Notes: a model not told the origin generated them from the letters alone. Shown: positions 41,134 through 49,670, counted from the stretch's first letter. The stretch: 64,000 bases of DNA from 1-14-0-10-37-14 sp037130845 (GCA_037130845.1 JBAXSE010000006.1:1-64000); one strand, 5' to 3'. Numbers and translations: made by a program.

Positions 41134-42231
41134 ATGGCGACCAAAGCTCCAGTTAAAAAACCTTGGCTCCAGTCTGATATAGAGTTGGGAGGTATCAGCC
41201 TTAATGATAAGGCTATTTTTGCCAAAAACTTGGCCATGATGCTTAAGTCCGGAATGACCTTGAACGAAGGCTTTGCGATCCTGAGCCGTACTTCGGCCAG
41301 CGGGCGTTTGCGCAATATTATTAAAGAGCTTAATAATTCAGTTAGCGCCGGCAGTTCTTTGTCTGAGGCGCTAAGCCGCAATCCTAAGGTCTTTTCTGGC
41401 TTTTTTGTCGGGTCAATTTATGCCGGCGAGGCTTCCGGCACCTTGAGTGAGAACATGGACAAAGTGGCGCAGCAACTGATTAAAGAACGGGACTTGAGAG
41501 CCAAGATTGCGGGTACCCTAGTTTATCCGGTTACGGTTATGTTGGCGGCGATTGTTTTGGCTATCTTTGCGGCTTATTATATTTTGCCCAAGATCTTGCC
41601 TATGTTTACCAGCATGCGGCTTAAGTTGCCATTTACTACGGTAATATTAATGACAATGGCTAACTTTTTGCAGAATTATGGCGGCTGGTTTTTACTAGGC
41701 TTATTTTCGCTGGCAGTCCTGTCGGTATTACTCTGGCGCTGGCCGAAATTGCAGCCTTTTACCCATGGCTTATTATTGAAGTTGCCGGTTATCTCTGCCG
41801 TAAATCGTGCCTTGAACCTAACCCGTTTTTTTCGAGTCTTGGGCATGATGCTGGCTAGCGGGCTTAATATTATGGAAGCCTTGCAGGTGGCTGGCAATAC
41901 CTTGAATAATTATCATTATCGATTTGCCGTCAGTCAAATACGTAAGGCAGTGGGCAAGGGCGCGTCATTATCTTCGGTTGTCTACCGCTATCATTCTCTT
42001 TTTCCGGAAATAGCTATCAAGATGATTGCCGTTGGCGAAGCTTCCGGCCGCTTAGAAGAAACTTTAGCCTACTTGGCTGATTTTTATGAAGCAGAGATTG
42101 ATGGGGTGACCAAGAACTTAGGCACTTATATAGAAATAGTGATGCTGTTGGGCATCGGTTTAAGCGTTGGCTTCCTGACCTTGGCTATTATTACGCCGAT
42201 TTATAATATTACCGGCAGTATTGGACGTTGA
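41134..42231 (+). CDS. pilC: Type IV pilus inner-membrane platform protein PilC
   Basis: The GspF/PilC platform that couples the ATPase to pilin assembly. It is 365 residues and has two T2SSF cytoplasmic domains (about 30-130 and 235-345; 'FAKNLAMMLKSGMTLNEGF' and 'FFRVLGMMLASGLNIMEAL'). Three or four hydrophobic segments lie at about 130-155, 165-190 and 335-360. The second domain closes with 'KMIAVGEASGRLEETL', a hallmark of the family. The stop is one base from the next start. Confidence 0.94.
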   Translation: MATKAPVKKPWLQSDIELGGISLNDKAIFAKNLAMMLKSGMTLNEGFAILSRTSASGRLRNIIKELNNSVSAGSSLSEALSRNPKVFSGFFVGSIYAGEASGTLSENMDKVAQQLIKERDLRAKIAGTLVYPVTVMLAAIVLAIFAAYYILPKILPMFTSMRLKLPFTTVILMTMANFLQNYGGWFLLGLFSLAVLSVLLWRWPKLQPFTHGLLLKLPVISAVNRALNLTRFFRVLGMMLASGLNIMEALQVAGNTLNNYHYRFAVSQIRKAVGKGASLSSVVYRYHSLFPEIAIKMIAVGEASGRLEETLAYLADFYEAEIDGVTKNLGTYIEIVMLLGIGLSVGFLTLAIITPIYNITGSIGR

Positions 42232-42232
42232 T

Positions 42233-42826
42233 ATGGCAAAAGCTTTTACTATCTTAGAGCTGATAATCGTGATAGCGATTGTGGCGGTTTTGGCAGCGGT
42301 TGGATGGCCATCATTAACGCGCTATCAGGGCTCCGGCCGTATCCAGACAGGCGCGGAGCAAGCGGCTGATTTTTTGCGTATAGCAAATCAATCGGCTGTT
42401 TCCGGTTTGGCCAATAGCGCCTATGGCGTTAAATTTTTTAGTAATCGCGCGGTTTTATTTAAGGGTGTTAGTTTTAGCGAGCGAGATCAGCTGTTTGATC
42501 AGCAAATATTTTTTGATCGCGGGTTGAGCCTAAATTGGCTATTGGCGCGTCTGGCAACAGCCGACCAGCTTACTTTTACCGACAATAACATTGCCGGCAA
42601 TGTGCCATTCGCGGAACTAGAGTATTCCCTTAAATTTTATAATAGACTGTCTGCTAATTATATGGCTGATGCTCAACGGGGCGGCGTGCCGGTAGATGAG
42701 ATAGTTTTTAGCAAGAATACCGGCTATCCAAACGCTTCCGGTTTTGTTAATCTGGTGAGCAGTGACGGGAGCAGGCGCCAGTTGATAATTAACCAGCTTG
42801 GCTTAGCCGAGCTGCTAAATCCATGA
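42233..42826 (+). CDS. Prepilin-like protein (GspH/FimT-type)
   Basis: A 197-residue protein with the class III signal 'MAKAFTILELIIVIAIVAVLAAV'-type start. The processing site would be between Ala4 and Phe5, with Glu at mature position 5; Ala replaces the usual Gly at -1. The rest is a soluble C-terminal domain with 'FLRIANQSAVSGLANSAYGV', typical of FimT/GspH minor pseudopilins. The start at 42233 gives a leader of four residues; the frame is open to 42221 inside pilC. It overlaps the next gene by four bases. Confidence 0.85.
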   Translation: MAKAFTILELIIVIAIVAVLAAVGWPSLTRYQGSGRIQTGAEQAADFLRIANQSAVSGLANSAYGVKFFSNRAVLFKGVSFSERDQLFDQQIFFDRGLSLNWLLARLATADQLTFTDNNIAGNVPFAELEYSLKFYNRLSANYMADAQRGGVPVDEIVFSKNTGYPNASGFVNLVSSDGSRRQLIINQLGLAELLNP

Positions 42827-43293
42827 CCAGTTATCTCAAGCCAGCATTTTCTTTGGCCGAAGTAATCCTGGCGATTGCTATTTTTGCTTTGATTGCTACC
42901 GCGATAGTTACTTTGGCCTTGGGGTCGATGCAGGCCAGTCAAAAGGTTTATGAGCAGAATCAGGCTGTTAATCTGGCTCGCCAGGGCATCGAACTGGTTA
43001 ATTATCTGGCGGCCGCGAATTGGCCGGTATATAGCGGCCAAAAAACTTCTTTGTCGTGGCAAGGCAACGCCTGGAGCTTGGCTGGCGAGGGGACGACGGA
43101 GCAGTTGGGTTCCTTTGTCCGGACTATAGAATTTTTTGACGTTTGCCGCGATCCCGATACATTGGAATTGTTGTCTTGTCCGCAGGCGCCGGTAGATAGC
43201 CGTCTTAGGAAGGTTGTTGTCCATATAAAATGGACAGGCTTCAATGGGCGGCAGTTGGGCTATGATTTGTCTTCTTATTTACATCAGCAGTGA
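42823..43293 (+). CDS. Prepilin-like protein (PilV-type)
   Basis: A 156-residue pseudopilin. The N-terminal helix 'AFSLAEVILAIAIFALIATA' follows a short leader (MTSYLKP) and has Glu at mature position 5 if cleavage is before Phe. 'NQAVNLARQGIELVNYLA' after the helix is common in PilV/GspI-like proteins. The start overlaps the previous stop by four bases (ATGA), so translation is coupled. Confidence 0.8.
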   Translation: MTSYLKPAFSLAEVILAIAIFALIATAIVTLALGSMQASQKVYEQNQAVNLARQGIELVNYLAAANWPVYSGQKTSLSWQGNAWSLAGEGTTEQLGSFVRTIEFFDVCRDPDTLELLSCPQAPVDSRLRKVVVHIKWTGFNGRQLGYDLSSYLHQQ

Positions 43294-43298
43294 GCTTT

Positions 43299-43829
43299 AT
43301 GATAAAACACAAATCAGCTTTTAGTTTGTTGGAGGCCGTAATTTATTTGGCGGTGGTAGGCGGCGTATTGACCGCTATTATTGGCGTGGCTATTAATCTG
43401 TCTAATGTCAAGGCTAAGGCGACGGCTCTTAACGAAGTTAATTATAATCTAGCTTTTGCCGCTGATCAGCTTAATGCCGAAATAAGCCAAGCCGGAGATA
43501 TCAACTTTACCGGCTCTATCTTGAACGTTGACAATGGACGCTTGGAACTCTTGGGCTCGGTAACAGGCTCGGTGCCGACGGTTGTTTATTTGGATAGCGC
43601 GGCTGGACGATTAAAGATAATCAGCGCCGCGGGTATCGATAATTTGACCACTCAAAAAGTCGAAGTGACTAAATTCCGTTTAAGCCAATTGTCTACTTCT
43701 ACTGTGGCTGTTGATCTAGGTTTAAAGATGCGCGTCTCAGCCGAAAGCGGCCCGTATTATCAGGGCTCGGGAGAGATTAGCCAGGTTTATCGGACAAGGC
43801 AGGATTGCCGCCAAGGAATTTGCCTCTAA
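43299..43829 (+). CDS. Prepilin-like protein (PilW-type)
   Basis: A pseudopilin of about 176 residues with the leader MIKHKSA and helix 'FSLLEAVIYLAVVGGVLTAI'. The ATG at 43299 gives a normal leader. A GTG at 43290 overlapping the previous stop is an alternative. The C-terminal half is beta-rich and ends 'DCRQGICL', where two cysteines could form a disulfide loop as in many minor pilins. The next gene begins two bases after the stop. Confidence 0.8.
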   Translation: MIKHKSAFSLLEAVIYLAVVGGVLTAIIGVAINLSNVKAKATALNEVNYNLAFAADQLNAEISQAGDINFTGSILNVDNGRLELLGSVTGSVPTVVYLDSAAGRLKIISAAGIDNLTTQKVEVTKFRLSQLSTSTVAVDLGLKMRVSAESGPYYQGSGEISQVYRTRQDCRQGICL

Positions 43830-43830
43830 T

Positions 43831-44223
43831 ATGAAATATTTTTATCGTTCAGGAGTAGCCGCTTTGATTGCTGTGGTTATTATTGCCTCTGCCGGTTTGG
43901 TATTGGCGGTCGGTGCTATCTTTTTGAGCTTGGATCATCTGGCTATTTCGTCGGATCGGGCGTCCGGCAGCAAAGCCTTGGCGCTGGCAGACGGTTGTTT
44001 GCGCTTGGGCTTGAGACATTTGGAATTGGATGATAATTACCGAGGTGAAAACTTGTCCCTTGGCGCCGAATCTTGTATAATAAAGGTTACGGGCGAAAGA
44101 ATGGAAAAAACTGTCTTGGCTTCGGCTGTATCAGGTAATTATTCCAGAGCAGTGGAGGCTGAAGTCGTAATAGCGTCCGGCGTTATCTCTGTCAGGCATT
44201 ACCGTTTGCCTGATGGTTATTAA
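43831..44223 (+). CDS. PilX-like minor pilus protein
   Basis: A 130-residue protein with an N-terminal helix (about residues 8-30, 'GVAALIAVVIIASAGLVLAV') and no clear prepilin cleavage motif, as in PilX-like accessory proteins. Two cysteines (in 'DGCLRLGL' and 'ESCIIKV') could pair. The assignment rests mainly on its place after three pseudopilins and before the PilM fusion. Confidence 0.65.
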   Translation: MKYFYRSGVAALIAVVIIASAGLVLAVGAIFLSLDHLAISSDRASGSKALALADGCLRLGLRHLELDDNYRGENLSLGAESCIIKVTGERMEKTVLASAVSGNYSRAVEAEVVIASGVISVRHYRLPDGY

Positions 44224-44254
44224 TTAAATATTTCAATGGGAGCATCATTTTTTT

Positions 44255-46330
44255 ATGTTTTGGTCTAATGATAGCGTTATCGGCCTAGATGTTGACGACC
44301 GTTCGATTGAAGCGGCCGCAGTTAAGCGATCGGGCAAGAAAATAAAAATTATCTCTTTGGGCCGCATGGTCTTGGATAAAGGCATTGTCGATAACGGACG
44401 CATTAAGCAGTTTGGTCCTTTGGTTTCCGCCATTAAGGAAACAATGGCTAAGGCCAGGCCTAGCCGCATCAAGGGCAAGAAAATCGCCTTAGGCCTGCCG
44501 GTTAATCAGGCTTACACCGCCATTGTCACTTTGCCCGTAGACGGTATTGGCAGCATAGAAAAGGCCTTGCGCGCTGAGGCTAAGCGGTTGTTGCCTATCG
44601 AAGAAAGCGATTTGGTGATGGTATACCATAAAATCAGCAATAATTTGGTTAAGAATCAGCAAGAATATTTGGTAATAGGCGCTAGCCGCGTAGCGGTTAA
44701 GGAATGGCAAGAGTTAGCGGCAAAGCTTAAGGCTGATATTTCTTGGTTGGACATCGAAATCTATGGCTTGTTCCGCGATTTAGTTTTGGCAGACAGTAAT
44801 AAACCGGTTTGCTTGGTTGATCTGGGGGCGGCTACTACCAATATCATGATTTTTGCCAAGGGCATGGTGCGCTACACTTGCAGTCTTAAATTTGCCGGGG
44901 ACCAATTTACGCAAGCGATTGCCGATGCCTTTAAGCTGGACTTCAATCTGGCGGAAGTCAAAAAAATCCGGCTTGGCTTAAACAGACAATTATATCCCGT
45001 GTTGCAAGCTCCATTGCAAGAGATTACCGCCGAGGTCAAAAGAGTTTTGACATATTATCAGACAAAAAGCGGCCAAACCATTAACGAAGTCATTTTGGTA
45101 GGCGGTACTTGCCGGCTTAAGGGCCTAATGCATTATTTTCGCGATAATCTGGGCGTGCCGGTTAATCTGGGCCAATCGGTCAGCGCTCCCGGTGACTATC
45201 CTGAGTATTTGGGCGCTATTGGTTTTGCGTTGCGTTTTTTGTTTCAGAAAGATCGTTGGGGTGATGAACCGTTGTTTGATTTGAATAACTTGGCTGATAA
45301 AAAATGGCTTGAAGGAGTGGAAATGATTCCAAAAAAAGATGTTAAAAAAATAAAGCTGGAGGAAGCTGCGCCTGAGCAATTCGGGCCGGTTATATCTACT
45401 AATGATATGTCAAATGACTACGACGCCAAATTGGCGTTTGAAAAAAAAGTCTTGTTGGGCATTCTGCTGGTCGGCATAGTGCTGATTGGGGCGGCCTTCT
45501 GGTATCGCAATTCGCAAAGAGACTTGCGGCGTAAGCAACAAGACGCTAGTTTCCGGTCGACTGAACTAAAGGTGCAGACCTTTAACTACAGCCTGACTGT
45601 CTCGGTTAAGGGAGCTGCAACCGGCATGGTCAGCGGCCGCATCGTTGAAGATACAAATGACAGCAGCAATATGGACGAGGCCAAGGCCCTGTCTTTGCGC
45701 AAGGTAAGCGCCGACTTGGTCAAGGGCGAAGCATTGTGGCCGGAGCCATTGAATGATTTGTTGGCCAAAGCGCCGGCTAAAGCGCCGTTTACTTTCCGCT
45801 GGCTTGTCTATTCCGAAAAAGAAGCTTTGGGCATGGCTATGCAGTATGTTAAAAGCCTTAATACCAAAGAATCGGCTTTTGGCTTTGTCGCTTGGACCAA
45901 GAATTCTTTGGAAAAAGGCGATACCGCTGACAAGGTTTTTCTTAAAGGTACGATTAGTATTTCAGCCAATGAGCTAATTGGTGCGACTCCTGGGGCTGGT
46001 TTAGCACCAATTGCGTCTTCGACGTTGGCGGCCGATGCAACTTCAACGGCTACATCCACTCAAGCTGTGGAAAACCAAAATACGGCAACATCCTCTTTGA
46101 ATACGGCAAATGATAATGCATCAATTTTGGTGGCTGGCTATTTGGCGACAGTCAAGTCTACTGAAACCGGCTGGCTGAATGTTCGCAAGGGTCCGGGAGC
46201 TAATTATGACGTTGTAGTCAAGATTAATCCGGGGGAGCAATATAAGATATTGGACAAGAAAGGCGATTGGGCGAATCTGGAATTAAAGGATGGTACTAAC
46301 GGCTGGGTTAAGACTAGCTATCTCAAATAG
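44255..46330 (+). CDS. pilM: PilM actin-like protein fused to membrane helix and SH3 domain
   Basis: Residues 1-330 are PilM, an actin-like ATPase on the inner face of the membrane. Visible marks are 'VIGLDVDDRSIEAAAV', 'KKIALGLPVNQAY', 'KRLLPIEESDLVM', the phosphate loop 'VCLVDLGAATTNIMIF' and 'NEVILVGGTCRLKGL'. A linker and one transmembrane helix (about 398-420) follow, then an external region of about 170 residues, a Ser/Thr/Ala-rich linker (about 575-625) and a bacterial SH3 domain (628-691, 'GWLNVRKGPGANYDVVVKI'). Canonical PilM has no membrane helix; its partner PilN does, so this looks like PilM joined to a PilN-like part. The SH3 domain could bind peptidoglycan. At 691 residues it is twice the normal length. 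Confidence 0.85.
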   Translation: MFWSNDSVIGLDVDDRSIEAAAVKRSGKKIKIISLGRMVLDKGIVDNGRIKQFGPLVSAIKETMAKARPSRIKGKKIALGLPVNQAYTAIVTLPVDGIGSIEKALRAEAKRLLPIEESDLVMVYHKISNNLVKNQQEYLVIGASRVAVKEWQELAAKLKADISWLDIEIYGLFRDLVLADSNKPVCLVDLGAATTNIMIFAKGMVRYTCSLKFAGDQFTQAIADAFKLDFNLAEVKKIRLGLNRQLYPVLQAPLQEITAEVKRVLTYYQTKSGQTINEVILVGGTCRLKGLMHYFRDNLGVPVNLGQSVSAPGDYPEYLGAIGFALRFLFQKDRWGDEPLFDLNNLADKKWLEGVEMIPKKDVKKIKLEEAAPEQFGPVISTNDMSNDYDAKLAFEKKVLLGILLVGIVLIGAAFWYRNSQRDLRRKQQDASFRSTELKVQTFNYSLTVSVKGAATGMVSGRIVEDTNDSSNMDEAKALSLRKVSADLVKGEALWPEPLNDLLAKAPAKAPFTFRWLVYSEKEALGMAMQYVKSLNTKESAFGFVAWTKNSLEKGDTADKVFLKGTISISANELIGATPGAGLAPIASSTLAADATSTATSTQAVENQNTATSSLNTANDNASILVAGYLATVKSTETGWLNVRKGPGANYDVVVKINPGEQYKILDKKGDWANLELKDGTNGWVKTSYLK

Positions 46331-46354
46331 CTTGGCAATTTTTTTGAACAATGT

Positions 46355-46360
46355 TATAAT
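46355..46360 (+). promoter_or_regulatory. -10 box upstream of terminal prepilin gene
   Basis: TATAAT in ATGTTATAATGTAT ends 15 bases before the ATG, so this prepilin may be made from its own short-leader transcript as well as from the operon. Confidence 0.55.
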
Positions 46361-46375
46361 GTATAAAAATAAGCT

Positions 46376-46921
46376 ATGGCTCTGGCCAGCGATAAAATTA
46401 TGTTAACAAAAAATAAGTCGGCTTTTACTTTAATAGAGCTATTGATAGTTATTGCTATTATCTCTATCATCGCCGCAGTAGTCTTTGTGGCTTTGGATCC
46501 GCTGACTCGTTTCCGCGATTCGCGAGATGCTAAGCGTTGGGCTGATGTCAATGCTATTTTGAGCGCTATCAAGATAGACCAAGTTGATAATGGCGGTAAT
46601 TATTTGCCGGCTATTTCCAATATGAACCCTGGCGAAGTCTATATGATAGTAGATGGTACGCCTGCTAATCCAGATTGCAATCAAGGCAATGCTTATTGCG
46701 ATACGGATGTGACTACCGAAACTGTTCCCGGCAATCGTTGCCTGAATCTGGCAGAACTGGTTCAACAGGGCTATTTGGGTTCAGTGCCGATCAGTCCGGC
46801 CGGTGCTTATAAATGGACTACTAGTTTGTCCGGCTACACCTTGGAACGCAGCACCAATGGCATCCTGACGGTTCGCGCCTGCGAATCGGAAAATACCTCC
46901 GAAATCAAGTCCGCACGCTAA
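46376..46921 (+). CDS. Type IV prepilin (possible main pilin)
   Basis: A 181-residue prepilin with the strongest signal in the locus: 'AFTLIELLIVIAIISIIAAV', Glu at mature position 5 and cleavage between Ala and Phe. The mature part has a C-terminal loop with four cysteines (in 'DCNQGNAYCDT', 'NRCLNL' and 'RACES'). An ATG at 46400 would give a more usual leader of seven residues (MLTKNKS), and either start is possible. Its own -10 box and terminator suggest higher expression than the minor pilin genes, fitting a major subunit, but this is inference. Confidence 0.85.
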   Translation: MALASDKIMLTKNKSAFTLIELLIVIAIISIIAAVVFVALDPLTRFRDSRDAKRWADVNAILSAIKIDQVDNGGNYLPAISNMNPGEVYMIVDGTPANPDCNQGNAYCDTDVTTETVPGNRCLNLAELVQQGYLGSVPISPAGAYKWTTSLSGYTLERSTNGILTVRACESENTSEIKSAR

Positions 46922-46935
46922 ACTATTCAATTAAC

Positions 46936-46971
46936 AAGACTGTCCCGATGTGATATCGGGGCAGTTTTTTT
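46936..46971 (+). terminator. Intrinsic terminator at end of pilus locus
   Basis: AAGACTGTCCCGAT and ATCGGGGCAGTTTT pair with one mismatch and are followed by a T run. Confidence 0.88.
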
Positions 46972-47001
46972 GCGGCTATTTTGTCTTTGGTTAAAAAATG
47001 A

Positions 47002-47007
47002 TATAAT
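47002..47007 (+). promoter_or_regulatory. -10 box of a leaderless L,D-transpeptidase transcript
   Basis: TATAAT ends six bases before the ATG at 47014. With normal spacing transcription starts on the start codon itself. Confidence 0.7.
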
Positions 47008-47013
47008 CCAAAT

Positions 47014-47631
47014 ATGCATAAAATATTCATAGTGTGTCTGGCGGTTTTAGTTTGCTGTTTGCCGATTTTTCGAGTAGAGGCAGCTGCGGCGCCGCAGCCG
47101 GAGAACAAATTTTTAACCATCGACAGTGACCGTGACGGTTTGAACGATGCATGGGAAAAAATATTAGGCACCGATCCCTTAAACCCCGATACCGACGGCG
47201 ACAGCTATGCTGACGGCGTAGAAGTCGCCCAAGGCTTTGATCCTCTTAATCCTCAGCCGGTACAACTGGAGAAGCTGATCAAGGTTAATATTAAAACCCA
47301 GACTTTGGTGTATTACTTTGGCGGCAAAAAGCTGGAAGAATTTTTGATTTCTAGCGGCGTAGCCGGCATGGCCACGCCAAAAGGGGAGTTTAAGATTTTG
47401 GACAAGGTGCCGAGCAAGAATTACGGCGGCAAGGGCTATAACTTTTATTTTCCTAATACCAAATGGAATTTGCATTTTTATACCGGCAAACTGCGTTTTT
47501 ATATACATGGCGCCTATTGGCATAATAATTTCGGCCATCCGATGAGCCATGGCTGCGTCAATGTCAGCTATGCCAATATGGAGCGCTTGTATAATTGGGC
47601 GCAAGTCGGCACTAAGGTGATCATAAACTAA
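47014..47631 (+). CDS. Exported L,D-transpeptidase with calcium motifs
   Basis: A YkuD-family enzyme that would form 3-3 peptidoglycan cross-links or attach proteins to peptidoglycan. The 205-residue protein has a signal peptide (1-23, ending VEA). Two thrombospondin-type-3/calcium loops follow (about 36-75, 'DSDRDGLNDAWE', 'DTDGDSYADGVE'), then the YkuD domain (about 88-205) with 'HGAYWHNNFGHPMSHGCVN'; the catalytic Cys is residue 181. The calcium motifs match those of the CAP-domain protein at 34721. It starts a leaderless transcript and is followed four bases later by the phosphoesterase gene. Confidence 0.92.
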   Translation: MHKIFIVCLAVLVCCLPIFRVEAAAAPQPENKFLTIDSDRDGLNDAWEKILGTDPLNPDTDGDSYADGVEVAQGFDPLNPQPVQLEKLIKVNIKTQTLVYYFGGKKLEEFLISSGVAGMATPKGEFKILDKVPSKNYGGKGYNFYFPNTKWNLHFYTGKLRFYIHGAYWHNNFGHPMSHGCVNVSYANMERLYNWAQVGTKVIIN

Positions 47632-47635
47632 TCAT

Positions 47636-48325
47636 ATGCCTCAGGAAAAATTTATCCAGGTGGATACGGTTATCCTGTCTGATATCCATCTGGGCTTAAG
47701 CCAGTCACGCGCTTTGGCATTGGTGGCGGCGCTTAAGAGCTATCGTTTTAAGCGGTTGATCTTGAACGGCGATATTTTTGACGATATGAATTTCGGCCGT
47801 TTGAATTCTGACCATTGGGAAGTGGTATCGTACATCAGACATGTCAGCAAGTTTAGCGAAGTAATTTGGATTATCGGCAATCATGACGGCCGCGCCCTTT
47901 TTTTATCGCGTTTGCTGGGAGTCAAGGTATATGATTTTTTTGAGTGGCAAGAGGGCCGCGTCAAATGCCTGGCTATCCATGGCCATCAATATGACCGTTT
48001 TATTTCTAAGAATCTCTTTATCAGCAACCTGGCCGGTTGGGTATATTATTGGCTTAGGGACATTGAACACAGCAATCAATTTATGACGGATTTGATCAAG
48101 CGTTATAGCCGCAGCTGGTTGCGCTTGTCAGATGAAGTGGCCAAGGGCGCTTTGCGCTTAGCCAAAGAAAAAGGCGCGCATTTCGTCTTTTGCGGCCACA
48201 CGCATCTGCCGCTCAAGATGAGCCACAAGGGCATTGAATATATCAATAGCGGCAGTTGGGTGGAAAGTCCCAGTTCGATGATTATTATCGATAAGGGCAA
48301 GCCCGAATTGATAAGGTTTTCTTGA
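47636..48325 (+). CDS. Calcineurin-like metallophosphoesterase (LpxH-like)
   Basis: A 229-residue dinuclear-metal phosphoesterase. All five family motifs are seen: 'ILSDIHLG', 'LNGDIFDD', 'IIGNHDG', 'AIHGHQYD' and 'FCGHTHLP'. It resembles LpxH/UDP-2,3-diacylglucosamine hydrolase and related phosphodiesterases, but no other lipid A gene is present, so the LpxH reaction should not be assumed. A membrane-lipid or nucleotide substrate is possible. It is cotranscribed with the L,D-transpeptidase gene. Confidence 0.88.
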   Translation: MPQEKFIQVDTVILSDIHLGLSQSRALALVAALKSYRFKRLILNGDIFDDMNFGRLNSDHWEVVSYIRHVSKFSEVIWIIGNHDGRALFLSRLLGVKVYDFFEWQEGRVKCLAIHGHQYDRFISKNLFISNLAGWVYYWLRDIEHSNQFMTDLIKRYSRSWLRLSDEVAKGALRLAKEKGAHFVFCGHTHLPLKMSHKGIEYINSGSWVESPSSMIIIDKGKPELIRFS

Positions 48326-48337
48326 TTTTTTGTTAAG

Positions 48338-48366
48338 TAAAAAAAGACGTAGGAGTCTGTTTTTTA
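48338..48366. terminator. Bidirectional terminator
   Basis: AAAAAAGAC and GTCTGTTTTTT enclose a short loop, with an A run before and a T run after. It separates the convergent phosphoesterase and aldolase genes. Confidence 0.65.
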
Positions 48367-48369
48367 ATT

Positions 48370-49296
48370 TTATTTTTTGCTGAAGACCGATTTCTTTTTG
48401 AGTTTTTCTCCTAGGAAGATACGATGGGCCTGTTCGGCGTCTCGGCCGTAGAGGCTGATAGCCGCGATAGCATCGGCCATGCGCGCGCCTTCTGCATCGG
48501 AGTATTGGTGGATATTGCGGCCGGTGGCATTGCCTCGAGCGCCCCAGCTGATTTGAGTTTCCAGTTGTTGCAGGAAGCCGGCGGCTTCGGCTGATTCGCC
48601 CCCCGAGAAGATGACTCCGGTTCTTCCGGCCGCCTTGATAACTTCTTCAATTTTAGGCTTGGTGGCGGTTTTGGGATAATTGAGTTTGACAAAATCGGCG
48701 CCCAGACAAGCGGCAATACCGGCGCAACCGGCAATAAGGTGGCTGTCTTTTTCGTTCTTGACGGCTTTGCCTCGGGGATACATCCAGACTACTGCCAGCA
48801 ACCCGGCTTGGTGGGCGGCGGTGATAGCTTGGCCTGCTGTCGAGAGCATTTCTGCCTCGTGTTCGGATCCGGGATAGAGCGTGAGGCCGATGCCGACTAT
48901 TTTGAGTTTGGAAGATTTTTTGAATTCCATTACTTGTTCGACGGTGCTTAGAAAACGGCTGAGAGGATCGGCTGTATCGGCCGGCACCAGATCGGTTTTG
49001 GAATTAAGCTTAACCAAGTAGGGGATTTTGTTATAGTCGGCGCCATAGGCGGCCAATAGTCCGAGTTGGGCGGCAAAAACGCCAATCTGAGAGGTGTTGG
49101 CTATGCGGAACAGATGTTCGGGGTCATTGTCGTCTGTATGTACCTTGGGCCCGCAGAAATCGTTGTTGAGATGTTCTATCTTTTGATCGCCGGCAAATAG
49201 CATTAGCCGGCCAGTGCCCTTGGTGGCAAGGCGGTAATTATCACGAAACTCGCCTCGTTGGGCAAAAGGCACGGTTAGAGGTGTATTTATTTTCAT
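48370..49296 (-). CDS. Class I fructose-bisphosphate aldolase (DhnA/FbaB type)
   Basis: Expected to cleave fructose 1,6-bisphosphate by a Schiff base, without metal. It is a 308-residue TIM barrel of the archaeal/DhnA type. 'LMLFAGDQKIEHL' is the start of the barrel, 'GADFVKLNYP' holds the presumed Schiff-base lysine, 'VWMYPRGKAV' a phosphate-site strand, and 'GVIFSGGES' plus 'GARGNATGRNI' the phosphate-binding loops. Paralogues in this family make other sugars or aromatic precursors, so the substrate is likely but not certain. Transcription runs from a near-leaderless promoter (49305-49310, minus strand). Confidence 0.85.
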   Translation of the reverse strand: MKINTPLTVPFAQRGEFRDNYRLATKGTGRLMLFAGDQKIEHLNNDFCGPKVHTDDNDPEHLFRIANTSQIGVFAAQLGLLAAYGADYNKIPYLVKLNSKTDLVPADTADPLSRFLSTVEQVMEFKKSSKLKIVGIGLTLYPGSEHEAEMLSTAGQAITAAHQAGLLAVVWMYPRGKAVKNEKDSHLIAGCAGIAACLGADFVKLNYPKTATKPKIEEVIKAAGRTGVIFSGGESAEAAGFLQQLETQISWGARGNATGRNIHQYSDAEGARMADAIAAISLYGRDAEQAHRIFLGEKLKKKSVFSKK

Positions 49297-49304
49297 ATAG
49301 CTTG

Positions 49305-49310
49305 ATTATA
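49305..49310 (-). promoter_or_regulatory. -10 box of aldolase gene, near-leaderless
   Basis: On the minus strand TATAAT (in ATGGTATAATCAAG, an extended -10 with TGG) ends eight bases before the ATG at 49296. Confidence 0.65.
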
Positions 49311-49443
49311 CCATAATTAAAAGCAATCACCAAGACCTTGTTATGGTTAAAGGAACTGTCATTTTTGACAAAAAACAAAAAAAACCTAATAATGCACTTA
49401 ATAGATAATCAAGAGTGAATTTTTAATCTTTAATTTTTATACT

Positions 49444-49620
49444 ATGTCTATCCAAGTAGATCAAAACACTTGCATTGGTTGCGCCGCTTGCGTGGCTATC
49501 GCGCCAGCCTGTTTCAAAATGAATGATATGGGTATAGCTGAGCCAATCAGCCAAGAAGCTGTTCCAGAAGCACACGAAGCCGCTGGATCTTGCCCGGTGG
49601 GAGCAATCTCTGTTGAATAA
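49444..49620 (+). CDS. Small [4Fe-4S] ferredoxin
   Basis: This 58-residue electron carrier is easy to miss because of its size. It reads 'MSIQVDQNTCIGCAACVAIA', then a Glu/Ala-rich middle, 'GSCPVGAISVE' and a TAA stop. Cys10, Cys13, Cys16 and the Cys in 'SCPVGAI' fit one [4Fe-4S] cluster; a further Cys at 22 is extra. This is the single-cluster type seen in archaea and anaerobes. The leader before it is A/T-rich with no Shine-Dalgarno. A terminator follows. Its redox partner is not encoded nearby. Confidence 0.9.
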   Translation: MSIQVDQNTCIGCAACVAIAPACFKMNDMGIAEPISQEAVPEAHEAAGSCPVGAISVE

Positions 49621-49634
49621 TTGCTAGCAATTTT

Positions 49635-49664
49635 AAAACCCATCCGATATTTATCGGATGGGTT
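49635..49664. terminator. Bidirectional terminator
   Basis: AAACCCATCCGAT and ATCGGATGGGTTT enclose ATTT/ATTT pairing, with T-rich sequence on the right and A-rich on the left. It serves the ferredoxin gene and the convergent transglutaminase-like gene. Confidence 0.85.
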
Positions 49665-49670
49665 TGTGTT

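Noticed and set aside
47636..48325. Calling the phosphoesterase LpxH and inferring lipid A synthesis
   Set aside because: Only the general metallophosphoesterase motifs are seen, there are no other lipid A genes, and the pilus locus lacks a secretin, which suggests a single membrane.
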